A program made the position numbers and the translations under genes. The notes beneath the pieces are model-generated. The model worked only from the letters and a program-made list of their open reading frames with translations, made no database searches and was not told the DNA's origin. 64,000 nucleotides of DNA from Kineococcus gynurae (GTDB lineage: Bacteria > Actinomycetota > Actinomycetes > Actinomycetales > Kineococcaceae), in assembly GCF_050871315.1 (NCBI RefSeq), contig NZ_JBJLRE010000005.1, one strand, 5' to 3'. Positions within the stretch are counted from its first letter, which is position 1. Each line of letters starts with the position of its first letter. Of the stretch, positions 31,999 through 40,477 are shown piece after piece.

Positions 31999-34734
31999 TC
32001 AGGTGGCCATGTCCACGAAGCGCGAGTAGTGCCCCTGGAACGCGACGGTGATGGTGTCGGTGGGTCCGTTGCGGTGCTTCGCCACGATGAAGTCGGCCTC
32101 TCCCGCGCGCGGGGACTCCTTCTCGTACATGTCCTCCCGGTGCAGCAGGATCACCATGTCGGCGTCCTGCTCGATGGAGTTGTGGACGGCGACCCCGTCG
32201 GCGACGAAGTTGTGCCCGCCGAGCACGGTGGCGTCGAAGACCTCCTCGACCCCGTCGGGCTCGATCTCCACGATCTCGTCCCACAGGAGGTCGTTGACGG
32301 CCAGGACGTCGAGGGCCGCGTCGTCGAGGAGTTCGGCCACACGCCCCAACCGCTGCCGGGAGGGGGCGCGCTTCCACAGGGTGGACCCGCAGAACGCCGT
32401 GCCCATGGCCGCCGCGAACTCCCGGTGCGTCATCCCCTTCTCGACGAGGACCTCACGCACGCGGTCCCACACCTGCACGGGGACCGTGTCCACGTTCGGG
32501 TTCGACGTCTTGTCCCGTACGACCGCAAGCAGGGCCTCGGCCCGGCGGCCACGGGCCCCGTGGACGCCGATCTCCTGCAGGAAACGCCGCTGGTCGTCGA
32601 CGCCCGACACGTCGAGCGTCCACCCGGCGCGGTACTGCGCCTTGGGGGTGGCCTTCCGCACCCGGGCGGAGATCCCGAACCGCAGCAGGAGCCGGGCCAG
32701 GTCGTCGACGAGGCGGCGGCTGGTGGAGGCGTAGTAGATGCGCCCCGACGTCCCCGAGGCGTTGACGGTCACCGACCCGTCGGTCGCCCAGATGTGCCGG
32801 AGGAACAGCGCGATCTGCCGTTTGGGCAGGCCGGCCACCTCGGCCGGGACGAACTTCTCGTGGCTGCGCAGCCCGAACAGCTCCATCCCGTCCAACCACT
32901 CGGCCACCGGGTTCCGGCGCCCCCGGGCCAGTCGGTAGGGGGCGGGCAGGCGCAGCGTCGTGCACCGCGCCGCCGCGAACTCGTCCCGGACGGCCGCGAT
33001 CCCGAACGCCGTGCGCGCCGCATCGGTCACCGCGTCGAGGTTCTCCTCGTCGACGCTCGCGTAGCGGAGCGGCTGACGGCGGACGAACGACCCGTCCCCG
33101 AGCAGGTGGGCGAGCAGCACGACGCGGTCGTCGGCCCAGGTGACGACGTGCTCCGGCCCCGGCACGTGACGGGGGACGCCGATCCGCTGCCCGATCGCGA
33201 GGTCGCCGAGCGCGGTCCACCCCTCGTAGGTGAGGAACGGGTGGTTCGCGGTCGCCCGGACGACCTTGCCCGACGTCGTGCGCAGCCGGAGAACAGGCTT
33301 GGTCCCGGTGGAGAAGACGTGGGTGAGGTGCCGCCGGACGTAGCGCAGCGAGTCGTCCAGGGACCAGACCGGCACGTCCCTGGCCCCGGCGGCGAAGAGG
33401 TCGCCCATGGTCGTCTCGGCGCCCGTGTCGGCCCGCAGCACCCGGGTCGACGCGGTGAGGCAGCCCGACTCGCGGAGGTCGCTCATCTGCGGCTTCTTGT
33501 CGGTCCGCTGCTCGGGCCCACGGTTCAGCTGCGACAGCGCGATGACCGGGACCTCGATCTCCTTGGCCAGGAGTTTCAGGGCCCGGGAGAACTCCGAGAC
33601 CTCCTGCTGCCGGGACTCCACACGCTTGCCCGACGTCATCAGCTGCAGGTAGTCGACGATGACGAGTTTCAGGTCGGCCTTCTGCTTCAGCCGCCGGCAC
33701 TTCGACCGGATCTCCATCAGCGACATGTTCGGGGAGTCGTCGATGTAGAGGGGGGCCTCGGACACCGACCCCATGGTGCGGGCCAGTTTGGTCCAGTCCT
33801 CCTCGCGCATGGTCCCCTTGCGCATGTTCTGCAGGGGGATGCGCGCCTCGGCCGAGAGCAGGCGCATCGAGATCTCGTTGCGCCCCATCTCCAGGGAGAA
33901 GATGACGCTGGCGAGACCGTGCTTGATCGATGCCGCCCGGGCGATGTCCAGTCCCAGGGTCGACTTACCCACAGCTGGCCGAGCCGCGATGACGATCATC
34001 TGGCCGGGGTGCAGACCGTTGGTCAGCTGGTCGAGGTCGGCGAACCCGGTGGGGACGCCGACCATGCCCTCGCCGCGGTGCGAGGACGCCTCGATCTCGT
34101 CGATCGCGGCCTCGATGATGTCGCCGAGGGGCGCGTAGTCCTCCTTCACCCGCTTCTCGGTGACGGCGTAGACCTCGGCCTGGGCGGAGTTGACGATCGC
34201 GTCGACGTCGCCGCCGTCGGCGCCGTAGCCCATCTGCACGATGCGGGTGCCGGCCTCGACCAGGCGTCGCAGCACCGCCCGCTCGCGGACGATCCGGGCG
34301 TAGAAGCCGGCGTTGGCCGCGGTGGGGACGGTCGAGATCAGGTCGTGCAGGTAGGGGGTGCCGCCGACCCGGGCCAGCTCGTTGCGGTTGGTCAGCTCGG
34401 CCGACACGGTGACCGGGTCGGCCGGTTCGCCGCGGCCGTAGAGGTCGAGGATCGCCTCGTAGATCAGCTCGTGCGCGGGCCGGTAGAAGTCGACCCCCTT
34501 GAGGACCTCGACCACGTCGGCGATGGCGTCCTTGGACAGCATCATCCCGCCGAGGACACCCTGTTCCGCGGCGATGTCCTGGGGGGGCATCCGCTCGTAG
34601 GGCTCGGCCCCGACCTCGGGGCCACGGTCGTTGCGGCGGCCCCGCCCCTGACCCCCGTCACCGGACCGCGGGCGCTGCCCGTCGTCGCCGAAGTCCCCGG
34701 CCCACTGGCTCGGCAGGTCCTGGTCCGTGGTCAC
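31999..34734 (-). CDS. dnaB: Replicative DNA helicase DnaB, intein-containing precursor
   Basis: A 911-residue precursor that splices to a helicase of 483 residues. The N-terminal domain interacts with primase; the RecA-like domain shows Walker A 'ARPAVGKSTLGLD', 'LVIVDYLQLM' (Walker B) and 'ALSQLNRGPEQRTDKKPQMSD'. The intein interrupts between 'SDLRESG' and 'SIEQDADMVILLHRED', the same place as the Synechocystis DnaB intein. The N-terminus has an Asp/Gly/Arg-rich leader before 'PPQDIAAEQGVLGGML'-like sequence. It is divergent from the MATE gene, with DnaA-box-like sites in the spacer. Splicing is needed for function. Confidence 0.95.
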   Translation of the reverse strand: MTTDQDLPSQWAGDFGDDGQRPRSGDGGQGRGRRNDRGPEVGAEPYERMPPQDIAAEQGVLGGMMLSKDAIADVVEVLKGVDFYRPAHELIYEAILDLYGRGEPADPVTVSAELTNRNELARVGGTPYLHDLISTVPTAANAGFYARIVRERAVLRRLVEAGTRIVQMGYGADGGDVDAIVNSAQAEVYAVTEKRVKEDYAPLGDIIEAAIDEIEASSHRGEGMVGVPTGFADLDQLTNGLHPGQMIVIAARPAVGKSTLGLDIARAASIKHGLASVIFSLEMGRNEISMRLLSAEARIPLQNMRKGTMREEDWTKLARTMGSVSEAPLYIDDSPNMSLMEIRSKCRRLKQKADLKLVIVDYLQLMTSGKRVESRQQEVSEFSRALKLLAKEIEVPVIALSQLNRGPEQRTDKKPQMSDLRESGCLTASTRVLRADTGAETTMGDLFAAGARDVPVWSLDDSLRYVRRHLTHVFSTGTKPVLRLRTTSGKVVRATANHPFLTYEGWTALGDLAIGQRIGVPRHVPGPEHVVTWADDRVVLLAHLLGDGSFVRRQPLRYASVDEENLDAVTDAARTAFGIAAVRDEFAAARCTTLRLPAPYRLARGRRNPVAEWLDGMELFGLRSHEKFVPAEVAGLPKRQIALFLRHIWATDGSVTVNASGTSGRIYYASTSRRLVDDLARLLLRFGISARVRKATPKAQYRAGWTLDVSGVDDQRRFLQEIGVHGARGRRAEALLAVVRDKTSNPNVDTVPVQVWDRVREVLVEKGMTHREFAAAMGTAFCGSTLWKRAPSRQRLGRVAELLDDAALDVLAVNDLLWDEIVEIEPDGVEEVFDATVLGGHNFVADGVAVHNSIEQDADMVILLHREDMYEKESPRAGEADFIVAKHRNGPTDTITVAFQGHYSRFVDMAT
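32179..33462 (-). mobile_element. DnaB intein with LAGLIDADG-type homing endonuclease
   Basis: 428 codons (residues 425-852 of the precursor). Splicing block A starts with Cys1 in 'CLTASTRVL'; block B has the TxxH in 'ATANHPFLT'; the end is 'GHNFVADGVAVHN' with the penultimate His and terminal Asn; the +1 extein residue is Ser. Two LAGLIDADG-like blocks, 'LLAHLLGDGSF' and 'LRHIWATDGSV', retain their acidic residues, so the endonuclease may be active. A later segment, 'MTHREFAAAMGTAFCGSTLWKR', looks like a helix-turn-helix and may help target DNA. Confidence 0.9.
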
Positions 34735-34830
34735 GAGGCCTCCTCCGCTGCGGCCGCCCCGGCGGCAGCGAAGACTGTCTAGCGGGGAGGTCCGACAGAC
34801 CCTCGCCCCTGCGACCCCCGGGGGTCAAAC

Positions 34831-34900
34831 CAGCCTGTGCACAGGCTGGGGGACAACCTGTGGACGCAGCGGGGGTAGTTGTGCACAGGGGGTGGACAAC
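34831..34900. promoter_or_regulatory. DnaA-box-like cluster upstream of dnaB
   Basis: CAGCCTGTGCACAGGCTG (34831-34848) is an 18-bp perfect palindrome holding an overlapping pair of box-like CTGTGCACA sites. TTGTGCACA at 34879-34887 matches the bacterial DnaA box consensus. GGTGGACAA at 34892-34899 region is the reverse of a TTGTCCAC-type actinobacterial box, and GGACAA/CTGTGGAC near 34851-34864 are weaker copies. Known: box clusters mark oriC and DnaA-regulated promoters. There is no AT-rich unwinding region here. Confidence 0.55.
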
Positions 34901-35020
34901 ACTGGGGACAAGAACGTCCGACCCCGACCGGGGTGCCCTGGCCGTCGCTCTGACCTGCGACGATGCGCGTCCGCGGCATCCACCGCGTGTGGAGACGAAG
35001 TTTTTCGGGATGTCGTGGTG

Positions 35021-36382
35021 ATGGAGGCGAGATTGCGGTCCGGTAACGGTTGGTCCCGGCGGCTCAAGCCGACCCCGCGCGACGCCGACATCCTCAGGCT
35101 GGCCGGGCCCGCGCTCGGGGCGCTCGTCGCCGAACCCCTCTTCCTGCTGGCCGACTCCGTCATCGTGGGGCGGCTCGGGGTCCTGCCGCTGGCCGGTCTG
35201 GGGCTCGCCGGTGCGGTGCTCACCACGGCGGTGGGTCTGATGGTCTTCCTGGCCTACGGCACCACCGCGACCGTGGCCCGGCGGATCGGTGCGGGCGACC
35301 TGCGCGGAGCGTTGGAGCAGGGTGTGGACGGCATCTGGCTGGCCCTGGGCGCCGGGGTCGTCCTGGCCCTCCTCGCGTGGCCGACCGCCCCCGCCCTGGT
35401 CGGCGCGCTGGGGGCGTCGGCCGAGGTGCTCCCCTACGCGGTGACCTACCTGCACTGGAGCCTGCCGGGACTGCCCGGGATGCTCGTGGTGCTGGCCGCC
35501 ACCGGGGTCCTGCGCGGGCTGCAGGACACCCGCACGCCGTTGGTGGTCGCGGCCACCGGGGCCGGGGTCAACGTGCTGCTGAACCTCGCTCTGGTCTACG
35601 GGGCCGGGTGGGGCATCGCCGGGTCCGCCGCCGGGACCGCCCTGACCCAGCTCCTCATGGCCGCGGCCCTGGTCACGGTGGTGGCGCGCGGGGTACGGCG
35701 GACCGGCGCCCGCGTGACCCCGCACCCGCTCGGTGTCCTGCGCGGGGCACGGGACGGGGCGCCGCTGTTCGTCCGCACGCTGACCCTGCGGGTCGCCCTG
35801 CTGGTGACCACGGTCGTCGCGACCCGGCAGGGGGACGCGGGGATCGCCGCCCACCAGGTCGCGATGACGGTGTGGACCACCACCGCCCTGGCCCTGGACG
35901 CGCTGGCCATCGCGGCGCAGGCCCTGGTCGGGCGGGCCCTCGGGGCCGCCGACGTCGGCGACGTCCGGGCCACCGTCCGACGGATGGTCCAGTGGGGGGT
36001 GGCGACCGGCGCCGTCCTCGGGGTGCTGATCGCGCTGACGGCGGTACCCCTGACCGGGCTGTTCAGCACCGATCCCGCGGTGCGCTCGTTCCTGGCCGCG
36101 GCCCTCTGGGTGCTGGCCGCCTCGCTGCCGCTGGCCGGCTGGGTCTTCGTCCTCGACGGGGTGCTGATCGGGGCCGGCGACGGTCGCTACCTGGCCCGGG
36201 CCGGACTGCTCACCCTGCTCGCCTACCTCCCCGCGGCCGGGGCGGTCGGACTCCTCGTCGAGCCGGGGCGGGCCGGGCTGGTCTGGTTGTGGATCGCGTT
36301 CGCCGGCCTGTTCATGGCCGCCCGCCTGGCCACCCTGGTCCGACGGGAACGGTCGGGTCGCTGGATGGTCCTGGGGGTGTGA
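35021..36382 (+). CDS. MATE-family efflux transporter (DinF-like)
   Basis: A 453-residue Na+/H+-coupled multidrug antiporter with twelve predicted helices in two homologous halves. It starts MEARLRSGNGWSRRLKPTPRDADILRLAGPALGALVAEPLFLLAD; 'DSVIVGRLG' and 'ALAIAAQALVGRALGA' are the typical DinF-subgroup motifs. ATG 35021 is taken; GTG codons just before it are possible. A MATE gene between rplI and dnaB is usual in Actinobacteria. It is divergent from dnaB and convergent with the amidase, with only 2 bases between. Confidence 0.88.
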   Translation: MEARLRSGNGWSRRLKPTPRDADILRLAGPALGALVAEPLFLLADSVIVGRLGVLPLAGLGLAGAVLTTAVGLMVFLAYGTTATVARRIGAGDLRGALEQGVDGIWLALGAGVVLALLAWPTAPALVGALGASAEVLPYAVTYLHWSLPGLPGMLVVLAATGVLRGLQDTRTPLVVAATGAGVNVLLNLALVYGAGWGIAGSAAGTALTQLLMAAALVTVVARGVRRTGARVTPHPLGVLRGARDGAPLFVRTLTLRVALLVTTVVATRQGDAGIAAHQVAMTVWTTTALALDALAIAAQALVGRALGAADVGDVRATVRRMVQWGVATGAVLGVLIALTAVPLTGLFSTDPAVRSFLAAALWVLAASLPLAGWVFVLDGVLIGAGDGRYLARAGLLTLLAYLPAAGAVGLLVEPGRAGLVWLWIAFAGLFMAARLATLVRRERSGRWMVLGV

Positions 36383-36384
36383 CC

Positions 36385-37179
36385 TCAGACGCGGCGGTTG
36401 GCCAGGACCGGCAGCCCCTCACGGGCCGCGGCGACGACCGCCCGGTCGAGGTCGAGCACCAACCGCCCCGGGGAGGCCCCCAGCTCGCCGAGCACCTCCC
36501 CGAGCGGCCCCACCCCCCGGGAGAACCCCACGCCGGTCGGCGCACCCCCCGTGTCCCTGCCGAGGGTCGCGGGATCGGCCTGCCCGCAGGCCAGCACGTA
36601 GCAGGTGCTGTCCAGGGCCCGGGCGGACGTCAGCAGCTGCCACTGCTCGACCTTGCGGGGACCGCTCCCCCAGCTCGCGGCGACCAGGACGACCTCGGCC
36701 CCCCGCTCGGCCAGCGCCGAGAAGAGACCGGGGAAGCGGACGTCGTAGCAGGTGGCGAGCCCGACGCCGACCCCGTCGACGTCGACGACGACCGGGTCAC
36801 GCCCCTCCTGGACCGTCCGCGACTCCTGGAACCCGAACGCGTCGAAGAGGTGGATCTTGTCGTAGTGCGCCTCCACCCCCGCGCCCACCGCGAGCAGGGT
36901 GTTGCGCACCCGCCCCCCGTCGCCCGGGGTGAACATGCCCAGCACCACGGTCAGCCCGGCCTCGTCCGCGAGCGCCCGGACGGCGCTCGCCCAGGGGCCG
37001 TCGAGCGGTTGGGCGACGGGGCCGAGCGGCACGCCGAAGCGGCACATCGTGGCCTCGGGGAGCAGCAGCAGCCGGGCCCCGGCCGCGCGGGCCGCCTCGA
37101 TCTCGGCGGCGACGAGCTCCAGGTTGGCGGCGAGGTCGTCGGTGCTGGAGATCTGGGCCAGGGCGATGCGCACGGGCAC
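36385..37179 (-). CDS. Carbon-nitrogen hydrolase (nitrilase superfamily amidase)
   Basis: A 264-residue amidase. The Glu-Lys-Cys triad is visible: Glu42 in 'LLLPEATM', Lys108 in 'YDKIHLFDAFG' and Cys144 in 'LATCYDVRFP'. The size and motif spacing match the Nit-type omega-amidase / deaminated-glutathione amidase branch. It hydrolyses a carbon-nitrogen bond in a small amide. Its ATG is followed downstream by no partner; the GH15-like lipoprotein gene lies 30 bases upstream on the same strand and may share a transcript. Confidence 0.88.
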   Translation of the reverse strand: MPVRIALAQISSTDDLAANLELVAAEIEAARAAGARLLLLPEATMCRFGVPLGPVAQPLDGPWASAVRALADEAGLTVVLGMFTPGDGGRVRNTLLAVGAGVEAHYDKIHLFDAFGFQESRTVQEGRDPVVVDVDGVGVGLATCYDVRFPGLFSALAERGAEVVLVAASWGSGPRKVEQWQLLTSARALDSTCYVLACGQADPATLGRDTGGAPTGVGFSRGVGPLGEVLGELGASPGRLVLDLDRAVVAAAREGLPVLANRRV

Positions 37180-37209
37180 TCCTCGGACGGGGGTCGGGGA
37201 CGGGTCGGT

Positions 37210-38520
37210 TCAGCGATTCTCGCGGGCCGCGAGGGTCAGCAGCACGGTGGAAGCGGTCCAGCCCAGCGGGGCCGGACCCGCCGGGAGACCGTCGGGCCGC
37301 ACCTTCTCGGGCAGGCTGCCCCAGTCGACCCGGGTGGCGTCGAGCCAGTCCAGCCAGTGCTCGGCGACGTCGGGACGGCCGCAGGGGCCGGCGGTCAGCG
37401 CGACCTGGGCGACCTCGGGGGTCCAGGAGATGCCGTCCTGCTTCCAGCCGACGCCGGGGGCCAACCCACCGGCGGGGCGGGCCGCGTCGCGCTGGTAGGC
37501 GTGCCAGGCGTCGAGGACCGCGGGACGGACGTGGTCCGCGAAGGGCGGGAGCAGCCAGCAGACGGCCGCGTCGGGCCCCCCGCGGTCGCTGTAGCGCTGG
37601 TAGCCCGCGGGCCCGAAGGCGTCGTGCAGCCGGTCCTCGAGGTGGTCGGCGAGCCCGGCGACGTTGTCGGCGCGACGGTCCCAGCCGGTGGCGAGGAGCA
37701 GGCGGCGGGCCGAGCGCAGGCCGAGGAGCAGCGCCGCGGCGGTCCCCAGGGTGAGCCGGGCCTCGCGCCGCTCCCAGTAGTCGGAGGAGGGGGTGGGCAA
37801 CCCGCCGCCGGTCCGGAGGTCGCGGGCGATGAAGGCGACGGCCCGGTTGACCATCGGCATCCAGGGCCGCAGCTCTTCCTCCGAGGTCGCGGCGATGCGG
37901 GGGGCACCGGGGGCGTCGAGCTGGTCGCGGGCCGGCTCCGGCGGGGTGTCGAGCAGGTGCGCTGTGGCCCACAGTGCCCATCCGGCGCCGTCGGACTGGG
38001 CGTGACGACGGTCCGGGGCGCCCCCGGTGAGCAGGTCGCGGGGCAGGAACCCGCCGTTCGGCAGCTGCACGAAGCGCATGAAGTCGAGGATCTGCAGCGC
38101 CTCGGAGCGATGACGGGCGGCGAGCATGGCCCCCACCGCGAAGGCGTTGTCCCGCGACCAGGAGAACCCCCAGCCGACGGCCGGGCCCGCGGAGACGGAG
38201 CCGTTGCCGTGCATGAGCTGCTTGACGTCGAGCAGGGCGCGGACGGCCATCGCCTCCCAGCGGGTGCCGGCCCCGGGGACGCGACCACGGGCGAGCCACT
38301 GCTGCGGGGTCAGGCTCTGCCCTCCGACGACGGCACCGTCGCGCCCGAAGCTGTCGTCGACGACCCCGGTCACCCACCCGGGGCCGGTGAGCAGCTCGGG
38401 CAGCCGACCGACGCGCTGCGGGGAGATCCCGGCCGAGCAGCCGGGCAGGGCCAGCGCCGCCACCCCCAACCCGGCGCCGAGGAGCGCCCGTCGGGTGGGG
38501 CGGGCGGGGGCGGGGTGCAC
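37210..38520 (-). CDS. GH15-like (six-hairpin) glycosidase lipoprotein
   Basis: A 436-residue secreted lipoprotein. The signal reads 'TRRALLGAGLGVAALALPGC' with an Arg-Arg pair and lipobox Cys near 28. The mature domain has 'GWGFSWSRDNAFAVGAML', the motif around the catalytic cleft of GH15 and related six-hairpin enzymes, plus 'NGGFLPRDLLTG' and 'GWKQDGISWTPEVAQVAL'. Whether it keeps both acid residues is not certain, so it may be a glucoamylase-like hydrolase or a binding homologue. It starts with GTG at 38520. Confidence 0.72.
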   Translation of the reverse strand: MHPAPARPTRRALLGAGLGVAALALPGCSAGISPQRVGRLPELLTGPGWVTGVVDDSFGRDGAVVGGQSLTPQQWLARGRVPGAGTRWEAMAVRALLDVKQLMHGNGSVSAGPAVGWGFSWSRDNAFAVGAMLAARHRSEALQILDFMRFVQLPNGGFLPRDLLTGGAPDRRHAQSDGAGWALWATAHLLDTPPEPARDQLDAPGAPRIAATSEEELRPWMPMVNRAVAFIARDLRTGGGLPTPSSDYWERREARLTLGTAAALLLGLRSARRLLLATGWDRRADNVAGLADHLEDRLHDAFGPAGYQRYSDRGGPDAAVCWLLPPFADHVRPAVLDAWHAYQRDAARPAGGLAPGVGWKQDGISWTPEVAQVALTAGPCGRPDVAEHWLDWLDATRVDWGSLPEKVRPDGLPAGPAPLGWTASTVLLTLAARENR

Positions 38521-38566
38521 CCGGTCATCCTCGCCGATCGTCGGGGAGGGAGAGCGCGGGAACGAC

Positions 38567-38602
38567 GGAACCGGCCGCCCCCCGCGGGGGACGACCGGTT
38601 CC
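38567..38602 (-). terminator. Terminator of the rpsF-ssb-rpsR-rplI operon
   Basis: GGAACCGG (38567-38574) pairs perfectly with CCGGTTCC (38595-38602), with an inner CCCCC/GGGGG pairing (38579-38583 with 38586-38590). It begins 12 bases after the rplI stop on the transcribed strand. No U-run follows. Confidence 0.55.
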
Positions 38603-38613
38603 GGGGCAGGACG

Positions 38614-39060
38614 TCAGGCGGAGACGACCTCGACGGTCACCTTCGCGGAGACGTCGGCGTGCAGCCGGACCAGCACGGTGTGCTGACCGGTGGTGCGGAT
38701 CGCCTGCGGCAGCTCGACCTTGCGCTTGTCGACCGAGGGCCCGCCACCGGCGGTGACGGCCTCGGCGATGTCGGACGGGGTGACGGCGCCGAAGAGGCGG
38801 CCACCCTGCCCGGCGCGCGCGTTGAGCACGACCGGCTTGGACTCCAGCGACTGCTTGACCTGCTGGGCCTGCTCGACCGTGGCGATCTCACGGGCACGAC
38901 GGGCCTTGCGGATCGTCTCGATCTGCTTCTCGCCGCCCTTGGACCACGGGGTGGCCAGGTTGCGAGGCAGCAGGAAGTTCCGGCCGTAGCCGTCCTTGAC
39001 CTCGACGACGTCGCCCGGCGTACCGAGCCCGGACACCTCGTGGGTGAGGATGAGCTTCAT
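38614..39060 (-). CDS. rplI: 50S ribosomal protein L9
   Basis: A 148-residue L9. It starts MKLILTHEVSGLGTPGDVVEVKDGYGRNFLLPR, the L9 signature, followed by the long connecting helix ('KARRAREIATVEQAQQVKQSL') and a C-terminal domain ('GRLFGAVTPSDIAEAV'). It binds 23S rRNA near the L1 stalk. It is last in the S6-SSB-S18-L9 operon and 14 bases downstream of rpsR. Confidence 0.98.
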   Translation of the reverse strand: MKLILTHEVSGLGTPGDVVEVKDGYGRNFLLPRNLATPWSKGGEKQIETIRKARRAREIATVEQAQQVKQSLESKPVVLNARAGQGGRLFGAVTPSDIAEAVTAGGGPSVDKRKVELPQAIRTTGQHTVLVRLHADVSAKVTVEVVSA

Positions 39061-39074
39061 CTCGTTCCCCCTCC

Positions 39075-39311
39075 TCAGCGGGCGGAGCTGCTGTAGGGCA
39101 GCAGCGCCATCTCGCGGGCGTTCTTGATCGCCTTGGCGATCTGCCGCTGCTCCTGCACGGACACACCGGTCACCCGACGAGCGCGGATCTTGCCGCGGTC
39201 GGAGATGAACTTGCGCAGCAGCGCGGTGTCCTTGTAGTCGACCGCCTCGATCTTGGCGGCCTTCAGCGGGTTCTGCTTCTTCTTGGGCTTGCGCACGGGC
39301 GCCTTGGCCAT
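39075..39311 (-). CDS. rpsR: 30S ribosomal protein S18
   Basis: A 78-residue S18, basic throughout: 'KKKQNPLKAAKIEAVDYKDTALLRKFISDRGKI' spans its conserved core, then 'RRVTGVSVQEQRQIAKAIKNAREMALLPY'. It pairs with S6 on the small subunit platform. GAGAGGGGAGC precedes the ATG. There are no zinc-binding cysteines, so this is the zinc-free form; no second rpsR is in the window. Confidence 0.98.
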   Translation of the reverse strand: MAKAPVRKPKKKQNPLKAAKIEAVDYKDTALLRKFISDRGKIRARRVTGVSVQEQRQIAKAIKNAREMALLPYSSSAR

Positions 39312-39396
39312 CGTGGTGCTCCCCTCTCGTGAGAGCCCGGGCTTTCGACCCGGGATGACTGGAAGTGATGGGGCCCTCAGGCCCCGGGGACGACCG

Positions 39397-39960
39397 TCAG
39401 AACGGCGGGTCGTCGTTGGAGGCGCCGCCCCAGCCGCCGGATCCGCCCTGGCCGGAGCCGGACGGGCCGGTGGCCCACGGGTCCTCCTGCGGAGCGTTGC
39501 CGGAACCGCCGGAACCACCCTGACCGCCGGAGCCGCCGCCCCAGCCGCCACCGGAGTTGCCGCCGCCGCCGAAGCCGCCGCCGCCACCCCCGCCGCGCTG
39601 GTTGCGGTTGACCTTGGCGTTGGCGTACCGCAGCGAGGGGCCGATCTCGTCGACCTGCATCTCGGTGACGGTGCGCTTCTCGCCTTCCTTCGTGTCGAAG
39701 GTCCGCGACTGCAGACGACCGGTGACGATCACGCGGGTGCCCCGGGTCAGCGACTCGGCGACGTTCTCGGCCGCCTCGCGCCAGATGGAGCACCGCATGA
39801 ACAGCGTCTCGCCGTCCTTCCACTCGTTCGACTGACGGTCGAACGTGCGGGGGGTGGAGGCCACCGTGAAGTTGGCGACCGCCGCCCCGGAGGGGGTGAA
39901 ACGCAGCTCCGGGTCGTTGGTGAGGTTCCCGACCATCGTGATGACGGTCTCGCCCGCCAT
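39397..39960 (-). CDS. ssb: Single-stranded DNA-binding protein
   Basis: A 187-residue SSB. The OB-fold N-terminal 115 residues start MAGETVITMVGNLTNDPELRFTPSG and include 'VIVTGRLQSRTFDTKEGEKRT'. A long Gly/Ser/Gln-rich linker follows, and the C-terminal tip ends 'NDDPPF', the acidic protein-interaction tail. Its ATG overlaps the rpsF stop by four bases. It protects single-stranded DNA in replication and repair. Confidence 0.98.
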   Translation of the reverse strand: MAGETVITMVGNLTNDPELRFTPSGAAVANFTVASTPRTFDRQSNEWKDGETLFMRCSIWREAAENVAESLTRGTRVIVTGRLQSRTFDTKEGEKRTVTEMQVDEIGPSLRYANAKVNRNQRGGGGGGGFGGGGNSGGGWGGGSGGQGGSGGSGNAPQEDPWATGPSGSGQGGSGGWGGASNDDPPF

Positions 39961-40256
39961 CAGGCGGCCTCGGCGCGGAGCAGCTTCGTCCGCAGCACCG
40001 CCTCGTTCAGGTTCAGCTGACGGTCCAGCTCCTGGGCGAGGGCGGGTTCGGCGTTGAGGTTCACCACCGCGTAGATGCCCTCGGCCTTCTTCTTGATGTC
40101 GTACGCGAGCCGACGACGGCCCCAGATGTCGACCTTGGCGACCTCGCCACCACCCTGACGGATGACGTTGAGGAAACGCTCCAGCGACGGGCCGACCGTA
40201 CGCTCCTCGAGCTCTGCATCGAGGATCACCATGAGCTCGTAATCACGCGCGCTCAT
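39960..40256 (-). CDS. rpsF: 30S ribosomal protein S6
   Basis: A 98-residue S6. It starts MSARDYELMVILDAELEERTV and contains 'KVDIWGRRRLAYDIKKKAEGIYAVVNL', the family core. First gene of the S6-SSB-S18-L9 operon, preceded by a 220-base spacer that includes a leader able to sequester its AGGAGG ribosome-binding site. S6 binds 16S rRNA together with S18. Confidence 0.98.
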   Translation of the reverse strand: MSARDYELMVILDAELEERTVGPSLERFLNVIRQGGGEVAKVDIWGRRRLAYDIKKKAEGIYAVVNLNAEPALAQELDRQLNLNEAVLRTKLLRAEAA

Positions 40257-40310
40257 TCCCCACCTCCTTCGGTCTCAGCGGCCACGGTCTTTCCGTGGCA
40301 GGAGGGGTCT
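40257..40310 (-). promoter_or_regulatory. rpsF leader hairpin sequestering the ribosome-binding site
   Basis: In the transcript, GCCACGG (40299-40293) pairs with CCGTGGC (40287-40281) around a 5-base loop. The flanking CCTCCT (40305-40300) can pair with the rpsF Shine-Dalgarno AGGAGG (40268-40263). Known: an S6:S18-binding leader motif with a conserved CCG exists in many bacterial rpsF leaders, and a CCG lies between hairpin and Shine-Dalgarno here. I infer autoregulation by S6:S18. Confidence 0.5.
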
Positions 40311-40477
40311 TCGGCGTCGTCCCTTCCCCGTCCGGGCGCGTGGATGCGCCGGGGAGGAAGAGGGACCCACCAAGTCTACCCGTCCTGGCGGACCACCCTG
40401 CCCGTCCCGACGGGTCGTCGGGCCGTCATCCACAGCCCGGGCTGCGTCCGGCCCCTCCCCGGGCCTGGGGAGGACGC
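40311..40477. other. Spacer upstream of the rpsF leader
   Basis: About 170 bases between the GT87-type gene and the rpsF leader, without a credible ORF. TAGACT on the minus strand (40378-40373) could be a -10 hexamer for rpsF, but no good -35 is found at the right distance. Otherwise nothing is supported. Confidence 0.3.

Noticed and set aside
34831..34900. Chromosomal origin oriC
   Set aside because: Box-like sites are few, no AT-rich unwinding region, and neither dnaA nor dnaN is adjacent.
35050..39096. 1348-residue open frame on the + strand
   Set aside because: Arg/Gly/Pro-rich reading through several clearly real genes (MATE, amidase, GH15-like, rplI); an effect of high GC content.
40373..40378. 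Promoter for rpsF based on TAGACT
   Set aside because: No -35 element at a proper distance, so not reported as a promoter.
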